Part shown: positions 34,378 through 43,491 of the stretch, piece after piece
Position numbering within the stretch: position 1 is the stretch's first letter
How the letters are laid out: every line of letters begins with the position of its first letter
Origin: Methylomonas methanica
GTDB lineage: Bacteria; Pseudomonadota; Gammaproteobacteria; Methylococcales; Methylomonadaceae
Direction of reading: 5' to 3'
Length of the DNA: 64,000 bases
Assembly: GCF_001644035.1 (NCBI RefSeq)
Contig: NZ_LUUG01000045.1
Location: forward strand, 1 to 64,000
Notes under the pieces: generated by a model
Seen by the model: only the letters and a program-made list of their open reading frames with translations
Told to the model about the DNA's origin: nothing
Databases searched by the model: none
Translations under genes and position numbers: made by a program

Positions 34378-34890
34378 ATGTACTATCAGATACTTTCACA
34401 ATGTATTCATAGCCTTACACAAATAGAGGCATGGCTTGATAAAGCTGAGCAATATGCAACGGATAAGAAATTCGATGTGAATATACTCATGCATAGCCGC
34501 CTCGCGCCTGACATGAAAGATTTCATCTATCAGGTCACTAGCGCGTGCGATTATGTTAAAGCAGGTTCGGCTCGGCTAACTGGCCAAACGCCGCCAAAGC
34601 ATGAGGACACTGAACAAACGATTGAAGAAGCTCGTGATCGTATCAAGAAAACCATCACCTTTGCAGAAAGCGTAAAAGAAGTGCAATTTGAGAGAGCTGG
34701 CGAACACATGATTACGGTTTCGTGGCAACCTGGCAAGCTTATTAGAGGAGAAGATTATCTTCTTCAAATTATCATTCCGAATTTCTTTTTTCATTTGACA
34801 ACCGCCTACAATATTCTTCGCCACAATGGCGTTGAAATCGGCAAAATGGACTATTTGGGCAGTATGAATTTTGTTGAGATTACTCGTTAA
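34378..34890 (+). CDS. DUF1993 family protein
   Basis: 170 residues from the ATG at 34378, preceded by a strong GGGGGAC site; the frame opens six codons earlier inside alkA. Four-helix DinB-like composition: MYYQILSQCIHSLTQIEAWL, RLAPDMKDFIYQVTSACDYV, IIIPNFFFHLTTAYNILRHN-GV-IGKMDYLG. DUF1993 proteins are DinB/YfiT-related with unknown activity. Starts 11 bp after the alkA stop, probably the same transcript, so a stress or repair role is plausible. Confidence 0.85.
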   Translation: MYYQILSQCIHSLTQIEAWLDKAEQYATDKKFDVNILMHSRLAPDMKDFIYQVTSACDYVKAGSARLTGQTPPKHEDTEQTIEEARDRIKKTITFAESVKEVQFERAGEHMITVSWQPGKLIRGEDYLLQIIIPNFFFHLTTAYNILRHNGVEIGKMDYLGSMNFVEITR

Positions 34891-35103
34891 GAAGTCGAGT
34901 ACTCCGAGATGGAACAATAAAATTTGCTTTAACTAAGCTTTTGCTATTTCTCCGAATTATTGAGTTAGATTAAGTAGAGCTTGTGTTAGGCAATCATAGC
35001 TCTCCTATATTAACGGGCTGCCATGCAGCAAGTCAGTAATCCCATAAAACAATGTGGTCTTTGTTACAGCACTAATCACCACGCACGATAACGAGAGTGC
35101 AAC

Positions 35104-35535
35104 ATGAGCAAACATATCCATCTAGTCAAAGTTGCTGTAGGGACAAATTCTTTTAACGATCTTAAAGAATGGCAAGTTCAACTTGCTTGTAAAAAAGCCG
35201 CCAAAGGAGAAAACGGCACGCTTATACACATTACCCGTCACACACCTAAGCGTGCAGGGGAGTTGCTTGATAATGGTTCTATTTATTGGGTGATCAAAGG
35301 CCATATCAGGGCGCGTAACCGCATTCTTGAATTACGGCCGATGATGTATGACGGCATAAAGCATTGTGGGATTGTTTATGACCCACAGCTGATCCGTGTA
35401 GCTCCAGATCCGCGCCGCCCATTTCAAGGATGGCGTTATCTCGAAGCAAAGGACGCTCCATCAGATATTGATAACAATGTTTACGATATATTTGAAACCA
35501 TGTTGATTGAGTTTACAGGGTCAGACTTAAAATGA
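35104..35535 (+). CDS. DUF1489 family protein
   Basis: 143 residues; family pattern HLVKVAVGTNSFNDLKEWQ, LIHITRHTPKRAGELLDNGS, IYWVIKGHIRARNRILEL, DPQLIRVAPDPRRPFQGWRY then L near residues 100-120. Function unknown; often adjacent to DNA repair genes. Overlaps ogt by 4 bp (ATGA), so the two are translationally coupled. GAGAGTGC precedes the ATG. 213 bp of empty DNA separates it from the DUF1993 gene. Confidence 0.88.
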   Translation: MSKHIHLVKVAVGTNSFNDLKEWQVQLACKKAAKGENGTLIHITRHTPKRAGELLDNGSIYWVIKGHIRARNRILELRPMMYDGIKHCGIVYDPQLIRVAPDPRRPFQGWRYLEAKDAPSDIDNNVYDIFETMLIEFTGSDLK

Positions 35536-36017
35536 GCTATGTTTTTACAGCATTTCAGTCTCCAGTAGGCGAATTAAAGTTGGTAGCCAGTGATCAGGGT
35601 TTGATGGCAATTTTGTGGGCGAATGACAATCCAAATCGCGTGCCACTTGGCTCGATGAAGCGAGATGATGCGAATCCGGTATTGATACAAACTCGCTTGC
35701 AACTGGAGCAATATTTTGCCGGAAAGCGGCAGCGATTCGTGTTGCCGCTTAATTTTGTCGGTACGGATTTTCAAAAACTAGTATGGCAATCACTACTTAC
35801 AATCCCATTTGGCGAAACCCGAAGTTACGGGCAAATCGCTCTACAAATTGGCAAACCAAAGGCAGCGCGAGCGGTCGGAACCGCTAACGGTCGCAATCCG
35901 ATATCTATTGTTATACCGTGTCATCGAGTAATTGGCTCCAATGGTGAACTTACAGGCTTTGCCGGTGGGTTGAAAGCAAAGGCTTATCTGATCGAGATTG
36001 AAAATCCGGAAACATAG
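35532..36017 (+). CDS. ogt: methylated-DNA--protein-cysteine methyltransferase
   Basis: 161 residues. Suicide repair of O6-methylguanine. The acceptor motif IPCHRVIG is at about residues 127-134, preceded by the recognition helix region PFGETRSYGQIALQIGKP and ARAVGTANGRNPI; N-terminal SPVGELKLVASDQGLMAILW. Standard Ogt length without the Ada regulatory domain. Start overlaps DUF1489. Confidence 0.94.
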   Translation: MSYVFTAFQSPVGELKLVASDQGLMAILWANDNPNRVPLGSMKRDDANPVLIQTRLQLEQYFAGKRQRFVLPLNFVGTDFQKLVWQSLLTIPFGETRSYGQIALQIGKPKAARAVGTANGRNPISIVIPCHRVIGSNGELTGFAGGLKAKAYLIEIENPET

Positions 36018-36043
36018 ACCGTCTTCGGGCAGATAGTGAACCC

Positions 36044-36074
36044 AGATTGATTTGATTTGATTTAATTTGATTTA
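36044..36074. repeat. short GATTT tandem repeat
   Basis: About five imperfect copies of GATTT/AATTT after ogt. Simple sequence, no evident function; the remaining bases up to the IS200-type element hold nothing recognisable. Confidence 0.6.
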
Positions 36075-36264
36075 CCGGATTTTCGTCCGATAAGCCATTG
36101 TCTGGGTAGTATAAAATTATTGCTCACTTTAACTAAACATTAAGAGCTATCTCAGCGTTATTCAGTACTAAGTCTTCGGCTGAAAGTTGCTGGAAAAAGG
36201 TTTCCTCCGTTGGGACCCAGATATACATATTAAATAGCTCTAAGGGATAGATTCTGGCAGAGTA

Positions 36265-36900
36265 AATATCCCCCGGCAAAGCCGGGGGCTTTATGGTGTG
36301 AACCGCTCAAAGCGGTAAATAGGGTCGCTAACGCGGCCCTTTAGAACTGGCCGCCAATAGGCGGCGACTCATTGCCAAAGGTTCATTTGCTCAACTCGCT
36401 GGTCTTCATGCTCTTGATGCCGGATATAGTCCCGAATCATCGTTTCATCACGACCCACTGTTAGCCTCGCGCCCAAAAATGCTGTCCGACAAAGTTACGC
36501 TTCTTTTCGCCATAAACCCGGGCCAAATGAATCGCACTCTTCCCTTTGATATAACCAATGACCTGCGACACTGCATATTTGGGCGGAATCGAAATCAACA
36601 TATGCACATGATCCGACATCAAATGCCCTTCCAATATCCGGCTCTCCTTTTGGCTCGCTAGCCTTCGGAAAACTTCACCTAAATGCTTTCGCAACGCCTT
36701 ATACAACGTCTTTCGTCGACACTTCGGGATAAACACCACATGATATTTGCACTCCCATTTGGAGTGGCTTAAGCTCTCGTTCTCGTCCATCAGGTTCTCC
36801 TCTGTCGTGTGCTTGGCGGCTCACGCTCTCGAGTGTCCTGGTGGACTCCTCTAAATGTCAAACTTCGGCTGTCTCCCCGGCAGAGCCGGGGGATTTCTCA
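36265..36900 (-). mobile_element. IS200/IS605-type insertion sequence with end hairpins
   Basis: Subterminal hairpins mark both ends: CCCCCGGC-AAA-GCCGGGGG (36270-36288) and CCCCGGC-AGA-GCCGGGG (36875-36891), as expected for the single-strand recognition structures of Y1 transposases. The element holds one tnpA on the minus strand and no tnpB. It lies in the gap between ogt and a TetR gene. Confidence 0.85.
36369..36790 (-). pseudogene. tnpA: IS200-type Y1 transposase, frameshifted
   Basis: HUH motif region MSDHVHMLISIPPKY is intact (about residues 58-72), and HFWARG is followed by a stop. A small deletion of about 11 bp removes the usual YFVST and shifts the frame; the rest, TVGRDETMIRDYIRHQEHED then QRVEQMNLWQ with the catalytic Tyr, is read in another frame to 36369. 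The protein as translated (109 residues) lacks the nucleophile Tyr and should be inactive. Confidence 0.85.
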
Positions 36901-37089
36901 TGATTGGTTAATGAGTACGCCGACACTTTCGAAGTAGATCTAACAAAAATGCCAAGCCTGCTTTTCCGCTGGCTTGGCATTCATAATCATTATCTGGGAA
37001 ACCGCATCTATCTGGTTGCATCTTACACAATGGCTGTTAACAATGAATGGCGTTCGCGATAAATCTTGCCTCGCTTCCGGCAGTAACCA

Positions 37090-37722
37090 TTATTGAGCGA
37101 CTTTCTTTTTGCGTGCGGCGCTTTCAAAAGCAGGCATCTTTGTAGGGTTTTTTTTCGACTGCTCCAGAAGGCGATGATTCATCACATCGAGAATGTATTT
37201 TGACAGCTTTGCGTCTTCGATGAGCCTCGACATCGTGATGGCACCAATCATCGCGGAAAGCGTAAATATTGCATCATCTTTTGCCGAAGCGTCGGAGTCT
37301 TCGCCAGCTACATCAATGGCGATGTCGATCAACTGCTTTAGTCCGCTGGCAACACCTTCGCGCGTAGACGTTTCGGCACGCGCCAGCTCACTTCCCATTT
37401 GGATCACTGGACAACCGCCCAGTTCGCCGTCGCGAAACTCAGATGTCAAATAATTCTGAAGGTAACGAACAAAATCCGATGGTCCCTTTTCAGCAGCTGA
37501 TCGCGCAGCTTCGACGAAAACGTCCATACTGACCCCGGCGGCTTCAGCAACCAACGCTTCTTTTGAAGAGAAATGCCGATAGAACGCCCCATGCGTCAAT
37601 CCCGCAGCGAGCATAATTTCGGCCACTCCAGTCGCATCAATGCCTTTCTTCTTAAAAGCCTGTGCAGCAACCTCAACGATGCGTTTATGCGTCTCAATCG
37701 TCTCAGCTTTCGACTTCTTCAT
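37090..37722 (-). CDS. TetR-family regulator of the DJ-1/isochorismatase group
   Basis: 210 residues. Helix-turn-helix IVEVAAQAFKKKGIDATGVA then EIMLAAGLTHGAFYRHFSSK, and a C-terminal domain of the type with GGCPVIQMGSELAR (about residues 110-123). A dyad TTTTAGAT-N10-ATCTAAAA (37784-37809) lies 62 bp upstream, and matching half-sites lie before the isochorismatase-like gene (40635-40687). It is in line with that group on the minus strand, so probably the local repressor of it. Confidence 0.88.
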   Translation of the reverse strand: MKKSKAETIETHKRIVEVAAQAFKKKGIDATGVAEIMLAAGLTHGAFYRHFSSKEALVAEAAGVSMDVFVEAARSAAEKGPSDFVRYLQNYLTSEFRDGELGGCPVIQMGSELARAETSTREGVASGLKQLIDIAIDVAGEDSDASAKDDAIFTLSAMIGAITMSRLIEDAKLSKYILDVMNHRLLEQSKKNPTKMPAFESAARKKKVAQ

Positions 37723-37783
37723 TACATTTTCCTTTCAAACCACCTCGGTACAGGAGTTGGATCTAAAAACAACGATCTCTATG

Positions 37784-37809
37784 TTTTAGATGATAATATA
37801 TATCTAAAA
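37784..37809. promoter_or_regulatory. TetR operator TTTTAGAT dyad
   Basis: 8-bp arms TTTTAGAT / ATCTAAAA on a 10-bp AT spacer, upstream of the tetR gene; an extra ATCTAAAA half-site is at 37761. The same half-site (with GAT extension) recurs before 40456. Confidence 0.6.
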
Positions 37810-37824
37810 TACTTCAAGCTTTGA

Positions 37825-38335
37825 TCACTTAATGCTCGTTTTGTCGCCTTGGAGATAAGCAATGATCGCCAGCAGCTGAACAAGCAACGCAACTTCAAAA
37901 ATGCTCTGATTACTAAATGCTTGCCGCAACAGCCCAGATAGGGCTGGCGCTAGTGCATATGCTCCCTGGGAGATTGCAACGATCAGAGCAACGGCCCGCG
38001 AAGCACGCGACTCGGAGAATTCAAAATTTGCAATCACTGACGGAATCGAAATTGCATTTCCGACGCCCAATCCGAATGACAACACATCTAAAATGTTGTG
38101 GCCATCGGCGAATGCCAAAAGCGTACAGCCTATTGCCTGCGTCAGTAGGCTATATGAAGCAACAGCAATAACACGCCAATTCGACTTGGCTGAAGACCGC
38201 CACCCCCACAGCCAAACGTCCAGCCACTGCAGCGACGGCGACGGCACCCAAGACAGACCAGCCAATGCCTGAGAGAAGCGCTGCTGCGAAAAGCTGCCGA
38301 GGCGCCGAAACTGCAGCCTAGCCCTGTGTTAAGCG
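37825..38335 (-). pseudogene. truncated, frameshifted MFS transporter
   Basis: The C-terminal half is readable: VIAVASYSLLTQAIGCTLLA, ISIPSVIANFEFSESRASRA, VALIVAISQGAYALAPALSG, LL and a final LLVQLLAIIAYLQ. Upstream, another frame gives ALLSGIGWSVLGAVAVAAVA then GRLAVGVAVFSQ, showing a one-base shift near 38170. The N-terminal six spans are missing; the similarity ends next to the stop of the cupin-like gene. Not functional as it stands. Confidence 0.75.
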
Positions 38336-38338
38336 ACT

Positions 38339-38815
38339 TCATTCGGTCATGGGCGGGATCTGCGCATCGAACTTCTGACTCTGTACAACCCAGGCGATAC
38401 ACCCATCGTTGCTCAAGCATTCCGTGATGTGCGCTTCCAAGCCGCGTTGATACCAATAAGATCCTGGCCCCATCTTGACGAGCTCCTTGTTGGGACTGTA
38501 GTTCTCCATTTCATCCTTGATTACCACTCCGTAGTAGTCATACGTATAGCTATGCGCAGGACTCTTGAAGCCATATGAAAACTTCATAAAAGTTCCATGC
38601 GCACTATCTTTTTGGTCGCCATAACCGTCGACTACCAGAATCTCGCTGCCGTCCTCGCCCTTCAGCCCCGTAGATTGGAACTTCAGCTCGCTCGAAGGTA
38701 TCGAGATTGATTTTCCGCCTTTCGTCGGCGGAAATACTTCTTCTGCCTTGGCTTTGGATACGGCCACAAATGCCAGCGCTATCAAAGCGATGACCATTAC
38801 CATGTTGTTTTTCAT
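38339..38815 (-). CDS. exported cupin-like protein (DUF4437-type)
   Basis: 158 residues from the ATG at 38815 with AGGAG upstream (a TTG two codons earlier is too close to it). Signal peptide MKNNMVMVIALIALAFVAVS with cleavage near AKA-EE. The body has the small-barrel pattern KFSYGFKSPAHSYTYDYYGV, VIKDEMENYSPNKELVKMGP and GSYWYQRGLEAHITECLS of ChrR/DUF4437-like cupins, though most metal His are missing apart from AH and AHIT. Likely a periplasmic stress or scavenging protein. Follows the DJ-1 gene by 33 bp. Confidence 0.65.
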   Translation of the reverse strand: MKNNMVMVIALIALAFVAVSKAKAEEVFPPTKGGKSISIPSSELKFQSTGLKGEDGSEILVVDGYGDQKDSAHGTFMKFSYGFKSPAHSYTYDYYGVVIKDEMENYSPNKELVKMGPGSYWYQRGLEAHITECLSNDGCIAWVVQSQKFDAQIPPMTE

Positions 38816-38848
38816 GATCAAATTCTCCTTTCAGCCTTCCGGGTGAAG

Positions 38849-39640
38849 TTATGCGACCTTATTCAGCGCAGCAATGAACTTGGTTGCCAGTTCGTGATCT
38901 GACATCGGGTTCTGAGCGGTAATCAGTTCACGATCCACGACAACGTGAGAGGTGAAGTTCTCTTCAGTCGTGATGACCTCGCCACCAGCAGCTTCAAGTG
39001 CATCTGGCATGTTGAAAAAAAGCTTTGCTTTGAAAACATTGTTCTCTGCATATTCCTCTTCGCTACGCGAGAAAACGGTCATGCGATAGCCGGCGTATAG
39101 CCAGTCCTTTGCCAGATCACGGGCTTTTGCTTGGTCGCCTGCAAGCAACGCGGTACGGAATTCGCGTGAATTTTCCAGTGCAGCTAAGATGCCCATCGGG
39201 CCGTGACAAATTGCCGCCGTCGGCTTGTTGTGTGCATGAAAGTGTTTCAGAACTTCGCGTGCGTCGGGGTCTTGCATGACATCAACAACCGGCGCATGGC
39301 CGCCTGGAAAGAACATGCCAACAAAACGTTCCAGGCCGTCGTCGATGACCGAGCGCAGGCTACGCACTGCATTCATCGCCGGATTATTGTTGAAGAAATC
39401 GCGTGCATTGGTGCGTGCAGCTTCATCATTGGCGAAGTAGATCAACGCATCAGAATCTTGATCCAAGATCGGCTTTTCACCGGTCGGAGTGGCCAGAACG
39501 AAATCATAGCCGGCCTTTACGATTGCCCTCAAAGGGACCGCAGTCTCATTGAGGAATTGACCGATAGTGATGGTGCCGCCAGTTTTTGCTTCCAGCTGAG
39601 TTGCATTGGAACCGACGACGAGAATAGTGCCCTTGCTCAT
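38849..39640 (-). CDS. DJ-1/PfpI (Hsp31-like) family protein
   Basis: 263 residues. The nucleophile elbow AICHGPMGI (Cys about residue 145) and FFPGGHAPV (about 111-119) define the class I glutamine amidotransferase-like superfamily; SHVVVDRELITAQNP is the usual C-terminal DJ-1/Hsp31 strand. Proteins of this clade act as glyoxalase III/deglycases or chaperones against reactive carbonyls. Lies between the isochorismatase-like gene and the cupin-like gene, same strand, AGGAG site before the ATG. Confidence 0.88.
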   Translation of the reverse strand: MSKGTILVVGSNATQLEAKTGGTITIGQFLNETAVPLRAIVKAGYDFVLATPTGEKPILDQDSDALIYFANDEAARTNARDFFNNNPAMNAVRSLRSVIDDGLERFVGMFFPGGHAPVVDVMQDPDAREVLKHFHAHNKPTAAICHGPMGILAALENSREFRTALLAGDQAKARDLAKDWLYAGYRMTVFSRSEEEYAENNVFKAKLFFNMPDALEAAGGEVITTEENFTSHVVVDRELITAQNPMSDHELATKFIAALNKVA

Positions 39641-39757
39641 ATAAACTCCTAATATATAAATTTGATGCCGTTAAATGGTGTTACTTAATCGAGGATTTGC
39701 TGATCGAGGCAACCGAGATTGCCGCTCCGATCTAACAGCTGTTGCCAGAGCGAGGGC

Positions 39758-40456
39758 TCAGGCTTTGCCTATTTCAATCATCCGGCGGACGGTCACTTCC
39801 GCTGTCCACACTGCGTTGGCCATGAAGCGCCAATTGATCATTGCCGCGTCGTAACCAGAACCTTCTTCGTTAGCTGCTGCGGCCACAGCGTCGCGCACCA
39901 TGGCAACTTCGAAGCCGTTTTGGATGAGATTGCGCATGTGATCTTCAACACACAGATTGGCAACCGGACCGGCCATTATCACTTTCTCGATACCGCGGCG
40001 GCGCAACATCAGCACCAGATCATTGGTTGGTGCATAGGAGACATGGCGTGACGTGATGGTAGTGTTTTCATCTTCCATGTACTTCTTAAAGCGCTCCGGT
40101 ACATCGGCGCCAGAGCCCTGTACCCCTTCGAAGCTGAGTGCGCTCTGACGAGCCACAACGCCAGCATTCAAAGCCAGATCTTCCATGGCCCCCAGATAGG
40201 TATGACCGTGATGGCCATGATGGTCATGTGGGAAAAAGTAATGCGGCGACATGAAGACCGGGATGCCATTGGCTTTCGACGTCTTCAATAGCGTCTCCAG
40301 CTTGTCATTCACGTTGTTCTTCTTCATCAATTCCGCGATGAGGACGTTGTACTTGCCTCCATCGGTGAGAAAATCGTTTTGGATATCAACCAGCACCAAA
40401 GCGGTACGGCCTTTTTCGAGCTCCATTTCTGGATTGTTATGTGTGAAGGTAACCAT
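39758..40456 (-). CDS. isochorismatase-like cysteine hydrolase
   Basis: 232 residues. Catalytic triad of the family is visible: Asp in ALVLVDIQNDFL (about residue 23), Lys in the RRRGIEKVIMAGPVANLCVED segment and the nucleophile Cys in VANLCVEDH (about residue 167). A His-rich loop, HDHHGHHGHTY, at about residues 77-87 is unusual and may bind a metal. First gene of the TetR-governed group; matching operator half-sites lie 180-230 bp upstream. Confidence 0.87.
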   Translation of the reverse strand: MVTFTHNNPEMELEKGRTALVLVDIQNDFLTDGGKYNVLIAELMKKNNVNDKLETLLKTSKANGIPVFMSPHYFFPHDHHGHHGHTYLGAMEDLALNAGVVARQSALSFEGVQGSGADVPERFKKYMEDENTTITSRHVSYAPTNDLVLMLRRRGIEKVIMAGPVANLCVEDHMRNLIQNGFEVAMVRDAVAAAANEEGSGYDAAMINWRFMANAVWTAEVTVRRMIEIGKA

Positions 40457-40634
40457 TTTAAAAATCCTAAAAGTTGAGACGTTAAAAACGTGTTTTACCT
40501 GTGCTCATTTCAATTGGCCCTCAAACGAACTTGATGGATTCCGAACGAGATGTGCACCCAATCAAACTGATCTTTCATGATCAGTGGCAGCAACGTTCTT
40601 CAATAAATCAGGCGTATTACTCTAAGAGTCGCCA

Positions 40635-40687
40635 TTTTTAGATGATGTGTCTGCACTAAAGTAATGATAATACCTATCATCTAAAAA
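40635..40687. promoter_or_regulatory. TetR-type operator before isochorismatase-like gene
   Basis: Outer arms TTTTTAGATGAT (40635) and ATCATCTAAAAA (to 40687), plus an inner dyad ATGATA-N5-TATCAT (40664-40680). The half-site TTTTAGAT matches the dyad before the tetR at 37722. The next 320 bp (to 41009) hold no gene. Confidence 0.55.
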
Positions 40688-41009
40688 AATCAAGACTTTT
40701 TCAATCCGAATTCGCATATGATTTGGTTGATGAAATATCGGTCCGCAGACGGAATTGAAACCAGGTGGCCTGAATCTCGGCTAACGGCGTAAATACGCGC
40801 AGCTAAGGACACTTTTAGCTGCTCCCAATTATTAGTGTAAGATCGGCGTTATTTGATACAGTTTTAATCGGCTATTTCTTGTGGAGTACATGCTTAACAA
40901 CTGACAATGAGACCAGTATTACACGCGGTGAAAATGTGCGAATGAGTGGGTATATTTAGAAACAAGAAATGAATTGCGAAGGGTGGAATACGTTCGCTCG
41001 TTCAAACGA

Positions 41010-41505
41010 TGAAAGCTTTCATAGACGATCATCGGGGCGTCTATGAGATCGAGCCGATCTGCTAAGTATTGCCGAATACCCCGTCGGCTTATTAACTGCA
41101 TGCGGCCAGCAAAGCCAATTTCGCATTACGTTCTGTCCACGTTGAGCAGGACGAGGTCTTGAGCCAACAGGTTCGCCTCGTCTGGAATGAAAGCGGCCAA
41201 AACTACAGCGCTCGTAAAGTCCGGATTCAGTTGAAGCGCCAAGCATGGGATGTGGCACGTTGTACCGTGGAACGCCTGATGCGAAGCCTAGGGCTGAAGG
41301 GCATTATGCGCGGAAAAACCGTAAAAAAACTCGGATCATAGAGGCCGATGCAGCTTGCCTCTTGGATCACGCGAATCGGCAGTTCAGCGCCGGGCGGCCG
41401 AATGCCGTGTGGGTAGCGGACTACACCTATGTCAAAACCTGGCAAGGCTCTGAGGTCGAAGACTCCAGCACTGTCTATGCTGCGGTTCACCTTACATCTC
41501 GCTAA
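41010..41505 (+). mobile_element. IS3-family OrfB fragment at the edge of the conjugative region
   Basis: Broken reading frames give FIDDHRGVYEIEPIC, ANFALRSVHVEQDEVLSQQV, RLVWNESGQNYSARKVRIQL, KRQAWDVARCTVERLMRSLG then, after a frameshift, RPNAVWVADYTYVKTWQG: the HTH_21 and first DDE-Asp portion of an IS3-type integrase-like transposase. Ends abruptly before the remaining catalytic residues. Marks the boundary where GC content rises and tra genes begin. Confidence 0.8.
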
Positions 41506-41639
41506 AAGACTCTTTGGTAAGAGATTTGAAAATATCATATAGATACAATTCTTTCAGCTGAGCGCAAATTCGTCGTCAGCTGCAGAAGCCCTTCTCAAAT
41601 TAGTCTTCACAATGATGACCATCCCAACCGGAGGTCATT

Positions 41640-41921
41640 ATGGAACCCGTTGTCATTCCCCAATCGATAGACGATCCGATCCACATTCTGTTGTGGAGTG
41701 CAGACGAGATCGTACCCTTCATGGTCAGCATGCTCACCGGCATGTTGATCGATCAGTTCATCCCCGGCTTGGCGCTTGGATTCATCGCGGTCAAATTCTA
41801 CCGGCGTTTCCGCGACAACCGGCCTGACGGTTATACCTTGCATGCGCTGTATTGGCTGGGCTTGTTGCCCAGTCGCGCGCAAACCATCCCCAATCCCTAC
41901 ATTCGCCGATTTCTGCCATGA
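41640..41921 (+). CDS. traL: TraL, F-type T4SS pilus assembly protein
   Basis: 93 residues with the TraL pattern: IPQSIDDPIHILLWSADEIV, a central hydrophobic region (GMLIDQFIPGLALGFIAVKF) and YTLHALYWLGL ending in IPNPYIRRFLP. GGAGG lies seven bases before the ATG. First recognisable gene of the transfer operon; its stop overlaps the traE ATG (ATGA). Confidence 0.9.
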   Translation: MEPVVIPQSIDDPIHILLWSADEIVPFMVSMLTGMLIDQFIPGLALGFIAVKFYRRFRDNRPDGYTLHALYWLGLLPSRAQTIPNPYIRRFLP

Positions 41922-42529
41922 GATGGTCGGATTTTCTGCAAACCTGGGATGGGCACGAGACCGAGAACCGGTTTAGCCGCGTCGTCATCATAGGATTGCT
42001 CGTCGTTTGCGTGATTACCTCGCTGGCCGCCTGGCGAACCGAACGCAGCATCATTCTGGTGCCACCGACCTTGACCCAGGAAGTCGAAGTGACGCGCAGC
42101 CAGGCATCCAGCGAGTTCAAGGAATCGTGGGGCTTGTTCCTGGCTGAACTCCTCGGTAATACCACGCCGGCCAATGCCGACTTTCTGAAAACCGCGGTCG
42201 AGCCGCTATTAGCGCCGGATATTTACCGCAGTGTCCTGGATGCCATGAGCGATCAAATCAAGGCCATCAAAATGGATCGGGTCGCGATCAGTTTTACCCC
42301 GCGTCATGTCGACTACGAAGCCGAGACTAACAAGGTCTTTGTCAGTGGCGAACTCAAAAGCCAGGGCCCCAGTTCCAAACCGGACGTGAAGCCCCGTACC
42401 TACGAATTCATCATCGCCATTAAAAACTATCGCCCCCGGCTGGAATACATCGACGTGTATCCGGATTCCCCCAGAACCTTGGATCGTCTGAAAGCAATGC
42501 AAGGCCAAACCCGCGAGGCTCGACCATGA
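41918..42529 (+). CDS. traE: TraE, F-type T4SS inner-membrane protein (VirB5/8-like)
   Basis: 203 residues from the ATG overlapping the traL stop; a longer frame would lie inside traL. One N-terminal span (VVIIGLLVVCVITSLAAW) then a periplasmic domain (VDYEAETNKVFVSGELKSQG; RPRLEYIDVYPDSP), as in TraE/VirB8-like proteins. Overlaps traK by 4 bp. Confidence 0.9.
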   Translation: MRWSDFLQTWDGHETENRFSRVVIIGLLVVCVITSLAAWRTERSIILVPPTLTQEVEVTRSQASSEFKESWGLFLAELLGNTTPANADFLKTAVEPLLAPDIYRSVLDAMSDQIKAIKMDRVAISFTPRHVDYEAETNKVFVSGELKSQGPSSKPDVKPRTYEFIIAIKNYRPRLEYIDVYPDSPRTLDRLKAMQGQTREARP

Positions 42530-43491
42530 ATCGCTCATTTCCGCTAATTTTGTTATTCCTGACCGTTAGCACTGCCTTGTCTGCGGATGAATTACCCGTG
42601 ACTGTGTTGCCACCGGCAACCACTGTGGCCGAAGATTCTTCCTCATCACAGCCAGTTGTCCCATCGCAGCCAGATTTTGGCATTGAATTACCCCCAGTCG
42701 ATGCCAGCATCTTGAAAGCGGCCAAGCAACAGGCGTCGGCATCAACGACCGCCACTTCAATCGGTCCACAACACATTGCCGTTAAACCAGGCATCAACGA
42801 ACTGATGCCAATTGCCGTCGGCCACTTGAATCGCCTGGTCACGCCGTTCGAACATCCGGTAGTCACGACCACCAGCCAGGCTACTACCAGCACCAAAGGC
42901 AAAATCGTTTATGTCGCCACCGCCGACGAAACGCCGGTCACCTTATACATCACGCCCGGTGACAACCAGGACATTGCGCTATCGCTCACCCTGATTCCCA
43001 AACGCATTCCGGCGCGGGAAATCCACCTCGATCTGGATAAGGACAGCTATCAGTTGCTGAATCAATGGCAGCGCGCCGACACGGCAAATCGAACCTCGGG
43101 CCAACAGGAACAAGCCTACATCAGCCAACTGAAAGCCTTGTTTCGGGATTTGGGTTTGCAAAAGACCCCAGCCGGGTATTCGCTACGCGACCCAAAACCG
43201 CAGGAACAGATTCGCTGCCTGCAAGACCGCGTCCAGATCAAAACCGGCCAAGTTCTGGAAGGCCAGGACCGGCTGATTCTGGTGGGTCTTGCCAAGAATA
43301 TCGGCGGCGACATGCTCGAGTTAGACGAACGCAGTTGTGCGACGACGCAACAGGACGTACTCGCCGTCTCGGTCTGGCCCAACGTGGTGTTGAAGCCACA
43401 GGAAGCCACCGAGTTGTATGTCGTGGTCCGACAATCGCCTGAGGCTTCAGTCAGTTTACGTCCATCGTTACTGAGCGGAGGTCAACAGTAA
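42526..43491 (+). CDS. traK: TraK, secretin-like core component
   Basis: 321 residues with a signal peptide (NRSFPLILLFLTVSTALSAD). The VirB9-like body includes KIVYVATADETPVTLYITPG and LTLIPKRIPAREIHLDLD. Longer than F TraK (about 240) because of a Ser/Thr/Pro-rich N-terminal extension of some 70 residues. Forms the outer-membrane core with TraB and TraV. Stop and traB start overlap by one base. Confidence 0.87.
   Translation: MNRSFPLILLFLTVSTALSADELPVTVLPPATTVAEDSSSSQPVVPSQPDFGIELPPVDASILKAAKQQASASTTATSIGPQHIAVKPGINELMPIAVGHLNRLVTPFEHPVVTTTSQATTSTKGKIVYVATADETPVTLYITPGDNQDIALSLTLIPKRIPAREIHLDLDKDSYQLLNQWQRADTANRTSGQQEQAYISQLKALFRDLGLQKTPAGYSLRDPKPQEQIRCLQDRVQIKTGQVLEGQDRLILVGLAKNIGGDMLELDERSCATTQQDVLAVSVWPNVVLKPQEATELYVVVRQSPEASVSLRPSLLSGGQQ

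Noticed and set aside
36270-36891. CRISPR-like repeated GC-rich hairpins
   Set aside because: Only two copies, located at the ends of an IS200/IS605 element, which explains them.
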